Source of the DNA: Thermoproteota archaeon
Lineage (GTDB): Archaea > Korarchaeota > JAOZGF01 > JAOZFZ01
Assembly: GCA_027492035.1 (NCBI GenBank)
Contig: JAOZFT010000001.1
Span: 43,458 to 107,457 of the forward strand
Length of the DNA: 64,000 nucleotides
Reading direction: 5' to 3'
In this document: piece by piece, positions 53,055 through 61,478 of the stretch
Layout of the letters: the number at the start of each line of letters is the position of its first letter
How positions within the stretch are numbered: the first letter of the stretch is position 1
Translations under genes and position numbers: made by a program
The notes under the pieces: generated by a model
What the model was told of the DNA's origin: nothing
The model's input: the letters and a program-made list of their open reading frames with translations, nothing else
The model's database searches: none

Positions 53055-54098
53055 TTAAAATATCCAGTAACTCCTTTTTGTTTCCTTATATTTACCTACT
53101 ACATTAATTTTTTCTCCGCAATTAGAACAGTTGTTTTTTTCGTCAAGGCCCCAGTCTGTTATTGTGAAACCTAACCTTCCAATTACTTTTTCTCCGCAAT
53201 TTGGGCAGAATGTGTTCTCTAATTTATGGCCCCACACGTTTCCAACGTAAACGTATTTTAATCCTTTCTTGAAGGCTAAATTAGCAGCTTTCTCCAGTGT
53301 TTTTACCGGGGTTGAAGGTTTATCTGTCATTAAATAGTCTGGATGAAATCTTAAGAAATGGACAGGTGTGTCTTCACCCAAGTTGTCAAGCACCCAGTTC
53401 AGCATTTTCTCTATGTACTGGAAATTATCTCCTACTTCAGGAACTATTAAGTCAGTTATTTCTACATGTATTTTTTCTTCCACCATTTTTTTAATTGTTT
53501 CATAAATTGGAGATGGGTTATCTACGCCCATGTATCTTTTGTAAAAGTTTGGGTCACCTGAACCTTTAAGGTCTACAGTTGCAGCGTCCAAGTAAGGAGC
53601 CAGTTTTTCAACAGCTTCAGGGGTCATATACCCGTTCGTGACTATTGTGTTAAACAACCCCTCCTTCTTGCTCAAAACAGAAGTGTCAAGCATGAATTCA
53701 TAAAAAACAGTTGGTTCATTGTAGGTGTAACTTATTCCGTCAGCTTTACCTTTCAAAGCGGTAGAAACAACTTCTTTAGGGGTATATTTTTCACCAATTA
53801 TTTCTTTTTCTTGGCTTATGTTCCAGTTTAGACAGAACCGGCACTTGAAGTTACAACCCACTGTTGAAATAGACAACACGTTTGAGCCAGGATAGAAATG
53901 GAAGAGGGGTTTCTTCTCTATTGGATCCGTGTTCAGTGCAGTGAGTAACCCATAAACTAGAGAGTAGAGAACTCCATTTATGTTTTTTCTAACCCTACAA
54001 ACACCAGTTTTTCCTTCAGGTATTTTGCAGAAACGATTACAAAGTTTACAAACCACCTCTTTGTTTGATGAGGGTTCCCAGAAAAGAGCTTCCTTCAA
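53055..54098 (-). CDS. AmmeMemoRadiSam-type radical SAM enzyme (second copy)
   Basis: Paralogue of the enzyme at 25.6-26.6 kb. Cysteine cluster CKLCNRFCKIPEGKTGVC at the N-terminus, radical SAM motif GCNFKCRFCLNWNIS, ISYTYNEPTVFYEFMLD, TIVTNGYMTPEA, AATVDLKGSG and TPVHFLRFHPDYLMTDKP, then the zinc ribbon FCPNCGEKVIG and CSNCGEKINV. 347 residues from a TTG at 54098 that follows GGGTGA by eight bases. The copies differ enough to have separate substrates. It does not adjoin Memo or AMMECR1 genes. Confidence 0.85.
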   Translation of the reverse strand: MKEALFWEPSSNKEVVCKLCNRFCKIPEGKTGVCRVRKNINGVLYSLVYGLLTALNTDPIEKKPLFHFYPGSNVLSISTVGCNFKCRFCLNWNISQEKEIIGEKYTPKEVVSTALKGKADGISYTYNEPTVFYEFMLDTSVLSKKEGLFNTIVTNGYMTPEAVEKLAPYLDAATVDLKGSGDPNFYKRYMGVDNPSPIYETIKKMVEEKIHVEITDLIVPEVGDNFQYIEKMLNWVLDNLGEDTPVHFLRFHPDYLMTDKPSTPVKTLEKAANLAFKKGLKYVYVGNVWGHKLENTFCPNCGEKVIGRLGFTITDWGLDEKNNCSNCGEKINVVGKYKETKRSYWIF

Positions 54099-54261
54099 AT
54101 CTTTCTTCACCCTTTAGAAGAAGGTTTATTTTTCAGAAAATAGAAAAGGAAAACTTTTAATCCAGTCCAGCTTTCCTCTACTTCAAAAGGTTTTTAAAGA
54201 ATTAAAAATGTTTTGTGAAAACTAGAACTTGAATAAGAAAATAAAGAGGAAAAGTGAGCAA

Positions 54262-55425
54262 ATGAGGAATGCAAAGCTTTACTTAATGGCTTTACTTGTT
54301 TTAACATTGCCTTACTTCTTTCTTCAAGCAAAAGCGCAAGGTAATGTAAAGTTTTACATTTACGGCTCCAGAGAATGTTCAGCTTGCAGAAGCACAGAAG
54401 ATTTCTTAACAGCTTTATTTGGTGACAATTCAGTAACTTTTTATGAACTCAAGGGGTCTACAGAAAACGCTGACAAATTCCTGAAAATTTATGACTGTAT
54501 AGGACCAAACAGAGCAAAATATATTCCGGTGGTAGGGGTTTTTGTTAACAATAGCTTAAAATCAATAGTAGTGGGTTTCAGGAAGAAGGAGTTCTGGAAG
54601 TCAGTGGTTGAAAAACCCGTTAAAAATGGAGAAGCGGAAGTGTATTGGCTTGGTTCTAGCCAGCCATCTTCCATAAAGAATGCCACAATTATTTTGCAAT
54701 TGTACACCCTTTTTACAAAGAGGGGATTGGCTAAATTGAAAGGCAACGTATCGATAGGAAATGTTAGCATAGTTGAATTGGTGTCAGTTATCGTTCTTTC
54801 AGCTTTAGCTGACTCTATAAATCCATGTGTACTTTATATTTTCACTGTGCTTTTAATAATAGCTTCTATTCTTAAAAATAAAAAAAGAGCTTTATCTATA
54901 GGTTTATTTTTTATTTTAGCAGTCTTTATGGTTTATTACCTTCTCGGTTTAGGGTTGGTTAACGTTTTAAGTTCCAGCCCATACATAAAGTATGTAGTAG
55001 GAGGTTTAGCTTTCCTTTTAGGCAGTTACTTAATTTACGGAGGATTGAGGGAGGAGACAGTAAGTTTGGAGCCTGAATTCCTCCGAACGAGTCTGGTTAA
55101 GAAAATAAGGAAGGTTACTTCTGAACCTGCAGCTTTTATTGCTGGGTTAATTTCCGGTTTAACCCTTCTTCCCTGTTCGAGCGGGCCTTACATTGTAGCT
55201 TTAACCTTGCTTGCCCAAGAAAGCACAACAATGAAACTTTTATTCCTTGCACTGTATAATTTCATTTTCGTTTTACCAATGATAATTATTTTAATTACTC
55301 TGTACTTCTTCTCTCTCACCAAATGGAGGGAATTCTTTTTCAACAAGAAAAGAATAAATATATTAAGTTTAGTAGAAGGAATTGTACTGGTAACTTTAGG
55401 TGTCTTCATTCTTTTGAAAATTTAA
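54262..55425 (+). CDS. Thioredoxin-like domain fused to a CcdA/DsbD-type membrane domain
   Basis: Predicted membrane electron carrier that moves reducing power across the membrane. A signal peptide (MRNAKLYLMALLVLTLPYFF) is followed by a thioredoxin-like domain with the motif ECSACRS, Cys at about 39 and 42, in place of CGPC. The C-terminal half has six helices, with SINPCVLYIF and LPCSSGPYIVAL carrying the two buried cysteines typical of CcdA. The usual DsbD order places thioredoxin at the C-terminus, whereas here it is at the N-terminus and outside. Start ATG at 54262; a TTG at 54229 would give a longer charged extension. Targets such as cytochrome or secreted disulfide proteins are unknown. 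Confidence 0.8.
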   Translation: MRNAKLYLMALLVLTLPYFFLQAKAQGNVKFYIYGSRECSACRSTEDFLTALFGDNSVTFYELKGSTENADKFLKIYDCIGPNRAKYIPVVGVFVNNSLKSIVVGFRKKEFWKSVVEKPVKNGEAEVYWLGSSQPSSIKNATIILQLYTLFTKRGLAKLKGNVSIGNVSIVELVSVIVLSALADSINPCVLYIFTVLLIIASILKNKKRALSIGLFFILAVFMVYYLLGLGLVNVLSSSPYIKYVVGGLAFLLGSYLIYGGLREETVSLEPEFLRTSLVKKIRKVTSEPAAFIAGLISGLTLLPCSSGPYIVALTLLAQESTTMKLLFLALYNFIFVLPMIIILITLYFFSLTKWREFFFNKKRINILSLVEGIVLVTLGVFILLKI

Positions 55426-55523
55426 ACGGAAAAATGGAAACTGTAGAATGGAGGCAAGTATCTCCCTTAGTTATTCCTTTTCCTAGACTGGAACCTGCTT
55501 TGTCCCCAAAAAATTTTAAAAAA

Positions 55524-56147
55524 TTAAAGAACGCCTTTGATGTAAAGCCTTGTATTTTTAACTTTGTAAGTGGCGAAGTGAAGGAGAAGGAAACTTGTTA
55601 GAAAAGTAATAATCGCACCTCCAACGAATTTTCTCAGAAAAAGAGGCAAGAGGAAATCCTTTGAAGCTTTAACAAGAATTATTGAGCAAACTGATTTAAG
55701 AGATGCATCAACCAAGTTAACAAATAAGACAGGGAAAACAAGGTATATAATTAAGCTTCTTTTGTCTTTCAGAGATTCATCCAATTCAAGAAACCTGAAA
55801 AGGGTTAGAGGAATAATTGAAAAGAGGAAATCAGGCAAAAAATAAATGAAAGAAATTGTTAAAGGCAATTGTTGCGTGAAACCGCCTAAAACAGCGCCTA
55901 AGTAACTTCCTAAGCAACCCCAGAAACCAAACCATAAACCAAAAGTGACCTCAAAACCTGAAGTGTAAGAGACATCAACATAATAGCCTAGAAAGGGGTT
56001 GTTGGAGGAACTAAATAAATTTAAAACAAAAATTGAAACACCTGAGACAATTAAAATTAAAGGAATAATTTCTAAATGAGTTTCGCTGCTTTCAACTTCT
56101 CTCCTCCTCACTTCCTCATTTACTCCTTCTTGGTTCCTAATCACCAA
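55524..56147 (-). CDS. Multi-pass membrane protein of unknown function
   Basis: About 207 residues with five to six membrane helices after a charged N-terminal 25. The middle, GLWFGFWGCLGSYLGAVLGG, is Gly-rich as in S components and some small transporters, and FRFLELDESLKDKRS is a cytoplasmic loop. I cannot assign a family; a substrate-capture protein for an ECF-type system or a MASE-like sensor domain are possibilities. TTG at 56147 follows GAGGTG by six bases and is preferred to the GTG at 56156. The gene is convergent with the CcdA fusion. Confidence 0.6.
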   Translation of the reverse strand: MVIRNQEGVNEEVRRREVESSETHLEIIPLILIVSGVSIFVLNLFSSSNNPFLGYYVDVSYTSGFEVTFGLWFGFWGCLGSYLGAVLGGFTQQLPLTISFIYFLPDFLFSIIPLTLFRFLELDESLKDKRSLIIYLVFPVLFVNLVDASLKSVCSIILVKASKDFLLPLFLRKFVGGAIITFLTSFLLLHFATYKVKNTRLYIKGVL

Positions 56148-56266
56148 TATTTTCACCTCTTTCCTCAGAACCTTCCTCTAAAAATCTTTAAAAGGAAAAG
56201 AAATAACTGAAACCCTTTCTTAAAAGAGGAAAAAGAACATATTTCTTTTAAAACCATTTATTTTAA

Positions 56267-56295
56267 AAGTTTTTCATTTAAAAAATGAAAAACTT
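56267..56295. repeat. Perfect 12-bp inverted repeat with a 5-nt loop
   Basis: Arms AAGTTTTTCATT and AATGAAAAACTT at 56267-56278 and 56284-56295, loop TAAAA. It lies about 120 bp upstream of the membrane-protein start and 86 bp before the TnpB relic. It could be an operator, a terminator or the left-end hairpin of the former IS element; I cannot decide. Confidence 0.55.
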
Positions 56296-56380
56296 ATTTA
56301 TTTCTTGTCCCGTAAAACCGCCTTTCTTACTTACAAAGGAAAGTGCCAGAAAACATCCTATTCTTTAGCGGAAATAAATG

Positions 56381-56868
56381 ATGCTAACAAATAACCGTAT
56401 CAAGTTGTGGAATGAAGTAAACTGTGAGCAAAGATAAATGGTATACGTGTCATAGGAAGTTTAAAGAGTACCCGAAATACCTATGCACGAAGCATGTTTT
56501 GTTAATAAGCTCAGCAGTGTTTTAACAGGCAATAAAAAGGGACAATGAAGCTTGAAGAAACTTTCTAAAACTTAAGAAACTTGAGAAAAAGGGGGTAAGA
56601 ATATACTGAATCCACATCAAACCTTAAGCTTCTGCTTGATATGTGGGAGTAAGTTAAGCTCGAAATGGGTAGAGGGTTTGAAGTGCAAATAGGGTTTAAT
56701 TGCTGATAGAGGTGTAACCAGTAACTTAAACATAAAATCGAGAGAACTGAAGCTCCCTGGTGAATTTTAAGGAAGAAAGACTCTCATTATGAATGTACCA
56801 AAAAGCTATAAAAAGCGGTGGGGAGTTAGAACAGATCCTACTTAGGTTAGAGGAAGTATCAAATAAAA
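56381..56868 (+). pseudogene. Decayed tnpB (IS200/IS605-type OrfB) remnant
   Basis: Fragments of an IS605-type TnpB appear in several frames. From 56381 one reads IKLWNEVNCEQR, matching the LWNEVNYERR segment of TnpB. From 56436, in another frame, comes RKFKEYPKYLCTKHVLL, then a stop and QAIKRDNEA, a stop, RNFLKLKKLEKKG, again the TnpB N-terminal domain. From 56606, in the first frame, comes the C-terminal zinc finger: NPHQTLSFCLICGSKLSSK, then LKCK-stop-GLIADRGVTSNLNIK. So the middle (RuvC core) has been deleted, three or more stops and frameshifts exist, and the usual ADRD of the last RuvC motif is ADRG. It is an inactive relic of about 490 bp. No intact TnpA or transposon end was found. 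The surrounding gap 56148-56858 holds nothing else but the inverted repeat. Confidence 0.82.
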
Positions 56869-57587
56869 TCAAGTAAAGTACCTTTAAGTTTTAGCTTGAA
56901 TAGATCCACAACCACTATTTCTTTTCTTGCAGGAAGAGCCACATTTAAAACCTTCGTGGAATTAATTTCTGCTTCAGGTAAAATAGATTTGTGTGCATGT
57001 CCATGAAACCAGAAATCAGGTTCATATTTTGTTATTAACTTCTCTAATTTACGGCAACCTATTTCAGGAAAGAATTTTTCTTTTTCTCCTTTTAAAGTCA
57101 CATAAGTTGGAGCGTAGTGGGTTAAAACAACTGTTATTCCGTTTCCTTTCTTTGCTTTAATTAAAAGCTTTTCAATTTTATTCGCTTTCTCCCGGTAAAT
57201 ATTCCAAATATTGTTTACATGTGTTCTTTGCCAATAAGTGGGTCTGTCAAGACAGCCACGTGAACCAATTATATTAATTATTGTTTCGTTTGCTTTAACT
57301 CTTTTCAGTTCATCATTCAACCAAGTTATTTCTTTAAATTCTAAGTATTCATTCATTGACTGGCTGTATTCTTCGTTCCCGAAACAAGCAAGTACCTTCC
57401 CCGTGTAAAAACCTGTAATTGCTTCTAAAACTTTGTTTAAGTCATGCACACGGTTTTTCAGCACTATGTCTCCAACCAAAAGGAAAAGGCTGCATTCCTG
57501 AATTTCTTTTTCAGCTTTTTTTAAGGAATCAGTCAACAACCCCAAATACTTTGGGCCATGGATATCAGCTGTAACAGCTACCTTCAT
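56859..57587 (-). CDS. Calcineurin-like metallophosphoesterase
   Basis: Predicted phosphoesterase using two metal ions. Motifs in order: VTADIHG (D8, H10), LLVGDIVLKNR, CFGNEEYSQ, IVVLTHYAPTY-like VVLTHYAPTY and FWFHGHAHKS. The usual GNHD is GNEE, so the His of that motif is missing; in the calcineurin family this His helps protonate the leaving group, so activity or mechanism may differ. Length 242 residues. The ATG lies behind GGTGA. The substrate is unknown; it could be a nucleotide, protein or nucleic acid phosphoester. Confidence 0.85.
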   Translation of the reverse strand: MKVAVTADIHGPKYLGLLTDSLKKAEKEIQECSLFLLVGDIVLKNRVHDLNKVLEAITGFYTGKVLACFGNEEYSQSMNEYLEFKEITWLNDELKRVKANETIINIIGSRGCLDRPTYWQRTHVNNIWNIYREKANKIEKLLIKAKKGNGITVVLTHYAPTYVTLKGEKEKFFPEIGCRKLEKLITKYEPDFWFHGHAHKSILPEAEINSTKVLNVALPARKEIVVVDLFKLKLKGTLLDFI

Positions 57588-57620
57588 TAACTCACCAAAA
57601 AAGTTTTCCAGGGAGAAACA

Positions 57621-59843
57621 TTAGTTTGAATAAAAGTTTACCGTCCAATCTAGAGGCTTGATTCCTCCTTTACTGACTAAATTGCTCCAGGATTTATCTG
57701 TTAACCTTTTATTTATAGGTTGTTTAAATTCAAAGTAATTGTAAATCGGCCCTATTGCAGCGTATAATTTGTGATTTTTGTTGCTGAAAACGACAATTAC
57801 CATATTTAATTTCCCCAAGGCTTCCTCCAAAACTTGTTTAGTGTTTAAGTCTGTGTGGACATCCACTACAATCGTTACTTTTCTTACTTTTTCAGAAGAA
57901 ACCTTAAGTATTTCTGTTAAACTATAGACACTACTCACCAATTGATTTTCTTCATTACTACTTAATTCTTCACCTTTCAATTCCTTAATTGAAGCCTTCT
58001 CCAAAAGGTTAAGAATAGACTTGAAGGAAGTAAGGCTTTGTTCTAGGTCGGGAGACAAAACATGAAACGCTTTTAAACCATTCATTGTCATTTCAACAAG
58101 CATTTCAAGCCTAAAGTAAGTTTCAGGGTAGGGTTCCACAAAAACTTTAAATTTCTCCTTTTCATGTTCAGGCACAGGTACAGCAGTAATTTTTGGGGTG
58201 TAGGATTGTTTAGCGTAGAGAATTGTATCATGCCTCGCCTCTGTCCAACCCCCTAAGAAGGTTTGTACCTTTTCGAAAAGCCATGATTCTGTTCTCATAA
58301 AGGTTGGGTACGGTTTACTTCTGGTATCCTTTAGGGTGGTTTTTAAACTATAAAGCCAAGTTAAGTAAAGGTTCTTTGTCCAGTTTTCCGGAGATAATTT
58401 AGCCATTTCATTCCTTAACTTATCGGCTTTGTCAAGGTAGCCCGTAAATTTGTTCTCGGTTTTATTTAAGGCTTTTTCAGCAACTTTTGAACCAAGTACA
58501 GAGGGGAGGTCAAGAGCCTTTGGGAAAAGCCTAGGGTTAGTGAAGGTTCCAACTTCTGGATAAACAAGTTTCTGGAAGATGTAAGAGTCAGGAGTGAACC
58601 TTTGTCCCATGAAACGCAACCCTGCTGTTTTATTAAGTATCCTTTCAAGTTCTTTTTGCTGAGGAAGCCAAGGATAAGTTTCACCATAGGTTCCAAGTAT
58701 TTTGCTTCTGTTTCTCTTTAAAAGAAGAGAAGTTAATTGTTTCAATGTTTCCTTCTGGTTAAGTTGTTCAGGTGAAGTTATGTTTAATTCTGTGAGCACA
58801 GTGAAGTAATCTTCGAAAGTTAAATCATCTGAGTAACCAACAAAAAACTTAGTTATTTCATATATTCTTTTCCATTTCCCTAACAGGTTGTCGTGTTTCA
58901 TTAAGAAACAAAGGAGAACTGCTGCCTTTGTGTGGGTTTCGTTTTTTAGAGAGAAACGCATTCTTCCAAGCCACATCATTACTTTAAAGTAAGACTTAAG
59001 TTCTTCGTTTTCTGTGTAATGTTCTCTGGGTATATATTGTGTGTAGTCTTCTTTGTAACCGAAAACAAAGCTTTTTGAAATAGATGAGTGGTTATTAATT
59101 AATTCCAATTCTTTCTCAGCTTCAGCAGAAGATAGAGGGTAGTTTGGGTTTCTTAATTTATAAGCGACTTCAATATACTGGAACAGTAAAGTGGAAGCCG
59201 GTTCAAGTTGAGATCCCTTATACTTCTTCACTTCTTCACTGGATAACTGGAGAAGTGAAAGTAATATAGTGTCTAGGTCATGCGTTAAATTGTTTATTTC
59301 AACTTTTTTCAGGGTTTCATCAAATAAGACATGGTAAGAGTGAAAAACTGAATCTGTGGTGATAAGTAAAGGTAAATTGTTTTCTAAAATGAAACTATAG
59401 GCTTTTTCTAGGGTTTCAAACCTGTTTAACCTGAGTCCCACAAAGCCATTATTTGAAAGAAACTCCTTTTGCTTATTGTTTAAAGGAAAACAATTGGTTA
59501 TTTCCCTGTATCCTGACACTTCCTCAAGGTTCAAAGGAAGTTCATATTGAGGTGCATCAACTACATAGGAAACCCCTTCCCCTTCAGCTTTGAAGTAACC
59601 GAATCCAAGTTTTTCCCTGGGAATACCTTCCTCTAGCCCTTTATTACTTTTAGGTAAAGTAGGCACAGGCATAGGGACGGGAAAAGACCGAAATTTACCT
59701 TTACGAAAAAACCCAGTCGTTAAAAAAGAAAGAAATGTTCCGAAAAGGAAACTGCTAGTTAAAGCCAAAACTATAATTGTTACCAAAGTGGTTTTTCTAA
59801 CGTAAATGTTTCGCTTAATCCATGGAATCCTTGAAGAAACCAT
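57621..59843 (-). CDS. DUF3160-family membrane-anchored surface protein
   Basis: 740 residues with one N-terminal membrane helix (TTLVTIIVLALTSSFLFGTF), a Pro-rich linker, then a large mostly helical ectodomain. The segment LITTDSVFHSYHVLFDETLK and the later WLPQQKELERILNKTAGL, RFMGQRFTPDSYIFQKLV, GGWTEARHDTILYAKQSY and VFVEPYPETYFRLEML are as in DUF3160 proteins, a family of unknown function found in archaea and bacteria. The ATG follows GGGGGG. It is downstream of an HTH-membrane protein gene by about 126 bp. No function is assigned. Confidence 0.75.
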   Translation of the reverse strand: MVSSRIPWIKRNIYVRKTTLVTIIVLALTSSFLFGTFLSFLTTGFFRKGKFRSFPVPMPVPTLPKSNKGLEEGIPREKLGFGYFKAEGEGVSYVVDAPQYELPLNLEEVSGYREITNCFPLNNKQKEFLSNNGFVGLRLNRFETLEKAYSFILENNLPLLITTDSVFHSYHVLFDETLKKVEINNLTHDLDTILLSLLQLSSEEVKKYKGSQLEPASTLLFQYIEVAYKLRNPNYPLSSAEAEKELELINNHSSISKSFVFGYKEDYTQYIPREHYTENEELKSYFKVMMWLGRMRFSLKNETHTKAAVLLCFLMKHDNLLGKWKRIYEITKFFVGYSDDLTFEDYFTVLTELNITSPEQLNQKETLKQLTSLLLKRNRSKILGTYGETYPWLPQQKELERILNKTAGLRFMGQRFTPDSYIFQKLVYPEVGTFTNPRLFPKALDLPSVLGSKVAEKALNKTENKFTGYLDKADKLRNEMAKLSPENWTKNLYLTWLYSLKTTLKDTRSKPYPTFMRTESWLFEKVQTFLGGWTEARHDTILYAKQSYTPKITAVPVPEHEKEKFKVFVEPYPETYFRLEMLVEMTMNGLKAFHVLSPDLEQSLTSFKSILNLLEKASIKELKGEELSSNEENQLVSSVYSLTEILKVSSEKVRKVTIVVDVHTDLNTKQVLEEALGKLNMVIVVFSNKNHKLYAAIGPIYNYFEFKQPINKRLTDKSWSNLVSKGGIKPLDWTVNFYSN

Positions 59844-59969
59844 TTTCTTAAAACCCCCCTCTCAACACTTTTCCAATTTCTAACAAAGAAATTAGGCTTT
59901 ATTATTTTTACGTCTAGTTAAGCATTAAAAATTTTTGAACATGAGAAAACGAAAGATTACACACTTTTT

Positions 59970-60428
59970 TCAACTTTTTAATCTTTTCATGAGGAGATAA
60001 GCTTCTGAAAGGAAGCCGAAAGCACTAAAAAAAGTTAAGGAAAGTATAATAAAGTCTTTATACTCCCAGTTGAAGGATGAATAATAGAGGTAAGATATGA
60101 AAAGCCCTATAACGAAAACACCGTAAAAAAAAAGTTTAGGTATGAGCTTACCCCCTACAAAAACAAAACTTTTTAAAACACTTATTTGAGCCTTAGATTT
60201 CGCAACATACTTACCTGAAGGATCTTTCTGAATCAATCCAAGCTCAACAAGTTTGTTGATGTGGTACTGGGCAAGACTTGGAGTAGATAAATTAAGCCCT
60301 TTCCAGACTTCACGTACACCTACAGGGTGGTTAGAAGTTAAAATATATAGATAAACATCCCAAGTTTTTCCTGAAACTAAACCTGAAGCTTCACTTTTCA
60401 ACTTTCTATAACCTTTCAACCTAACCAA
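59970..60428 (-). CDS. Winged-helix protein with two membrane helices
   Basis: 152 residues. Residues 25-80 form a winged helix of the ArsR/MarR kind (VGVREVWKGLNLSTPSLAQY, HINKLVELGLIQKDPSGKY). The C-terminal 60 residues form two membrane helices with a short loop. Such membrane-tethered HTH proteins are common in archaea and may regulate adjacent surface-protein or transporter genes. It lies between the Opp ATPase and the DUF3160 gene, all on the minus strand. TTG start without a strong SD. Confidence 0.72.
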   Translation of the reverse strand: MVRLKGYRKLKSEASGLVSGKTWDVYLYILTSNHPVGVREVWKGLNLSTPSLAQYHINKLVELGLIQKDPSGKYVAKSKAQISVLKSFVFVGGKLIPKLFFYGVFVIGLFISYLYYSSFNWEYKDFIILSLTFFSAFGFLSEAYLLMKRLKS

Positions 60429-60470
60429 ATCGAAAGATTTTCTTTAAAAGTTCTGTAAAAGAATAGATTT

Positions 60471-61448
60471 TTAGGGGTATAGGTGACAAGCCACATAATG
60501 TCCCTTCTTTATTTCTCTCAATTCAGGTTCTCTTTTTTCGCAAATTTTAATTTTTTCAATGCATCTAGGGTGGAACCTACATCCCTTAGGTATATTAATG
60601 GCAGAAGGAATTTCGCCCTTAAGTTTAATTCTTTCCTTTTTAAGCTTCGGAGTAGGGACAGGAATAGCTGAAATAAGAGCTTTGGTGTAAGGGTGCAAAG
60701 GTTCTTTAAATAGAACATGAGTTGGGCCCATCTCAACTATTTTCCCTAAATAAAGCACAGCAATTTTGTTCGAAATGTATTTGGCTACTGCTAAGTCGTG
60801 GGTTATAAAGAGGTAGGAAAGCTTTAGCTCCTCTTTCAGGTTCATCATTAATTCAAGGATTGACGCCCTAAGTGAAACATCTATTGAGGACACAGGTTCA
60901 TCAGCTACAATGAATTCCGGCTTAGTTATCATGGCTCTAGCTATAGCTACTCTCTGCCTCTGTCCACCACTCAATTGATCTGGGTAAATATCATAAAATT
61001 CGTCAGCAGGGCTTAACCCTACTTTTTCAAGCATGTTTAATACTAATTCTCTTTCTTTATCACCCTTAGCTATTTCATGTATCTCTAAAGGATGCCCAAT
61101 AGCTTCTCCTACTTTCATTCGTGGATTCAAAGATGAGTAAGGGTCTTGGTAGATTATTTGCATATATCTCCTCAGTTTCCTAAGTCCTTCACCCTTAAGA
61201 TTAGTGATATCTTGTCCGTCAAAGAAAATTTTTCCAGAAGTTGGGTTAATCAGTCTCAGTATCAATTTACCGGTTGTGCTTTTACCGCTTCCTGTCTCCC
61301 CAACAAGGGAAAAAACTTCTCCTCTTTCAATCCCAAACGTTATATTGTCTACAGCTTTTACGTATTTCCTTTGCCGAGTCAGCAATTTTTCTATAAATGT
61401 TTTCTCAACTGGAAAATACTTCTTCAAGTTTTCAACTCGAACTATCAT
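60471..61448 (-). CDS. dppF: Peptide ABC transporter ATPase, OppF/DppF type (second system)
   Basis: 325-residue ATP-binding subunit. Walker A GETGSGKSTTGKLI, Q-loop IIYQDPYSSLNPRMKVGEA, signature LSGGQRQRVAIARAM, Walker B FIVADEPVSSIDVSLR and the C-terminal [15 protein letters not shown]. It is shorter than the first system's dppF, lacking the insertion. Last gene of a minus-strand operon; ATG 30 bp after the end of the neighbouring ATPase gene. Confidence 0.93.
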   Translation of the reverse strand: MIVRVENLKKYFPVEKTFIEKLLTRQRKYVKAVDNITFGIERGEVFSLVGETGSGKSTTGKLILRLINPTSGKIFFDGQDITNLKGEGLRKLRRYMQIIYQDPYSSLNPRMKVGEAIGHPLEIHEIAKGDKERELVLNMLEKVGLSPADEFYDIYPDQLSGGQRQRVAIARAMITKPEFIVADEPVSSIDVSLRASILELMMNLKEELKLSYLFITHDLAVAKYISNKIAVLYLGKIVEMGPTHVLFKEPLHPYTKALISAIPVPTPKLKKERIKLKGEIPSAINIPKGCRFHPRCIEKIKICEKREPELREIKKGHYVACHLYP

Positions 61449-61478
61449 TAACCTTCACTTTTAAAATTAAGGGGGGTA

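Noticed and set aside
52828..53107. Two plus-strand frames of 62-64 codons between the coiled-coil and radical SAM genes
   Set aside because: Both are Phe-rich AT-biased frames, with poor start signals, in a gap that otherwise looks like the shared upstream region of minus-strand genes.
55434..55601. 55-codon plus-strand frame METVEWRQVSPLVIPF... after the CcdA fusion gene
   Set aside because: No SD precedes it, no family is recognised and it overlaps the 3' end of the convergent membrane-protein gene by 78 bp. It might be real but cannot be supported.
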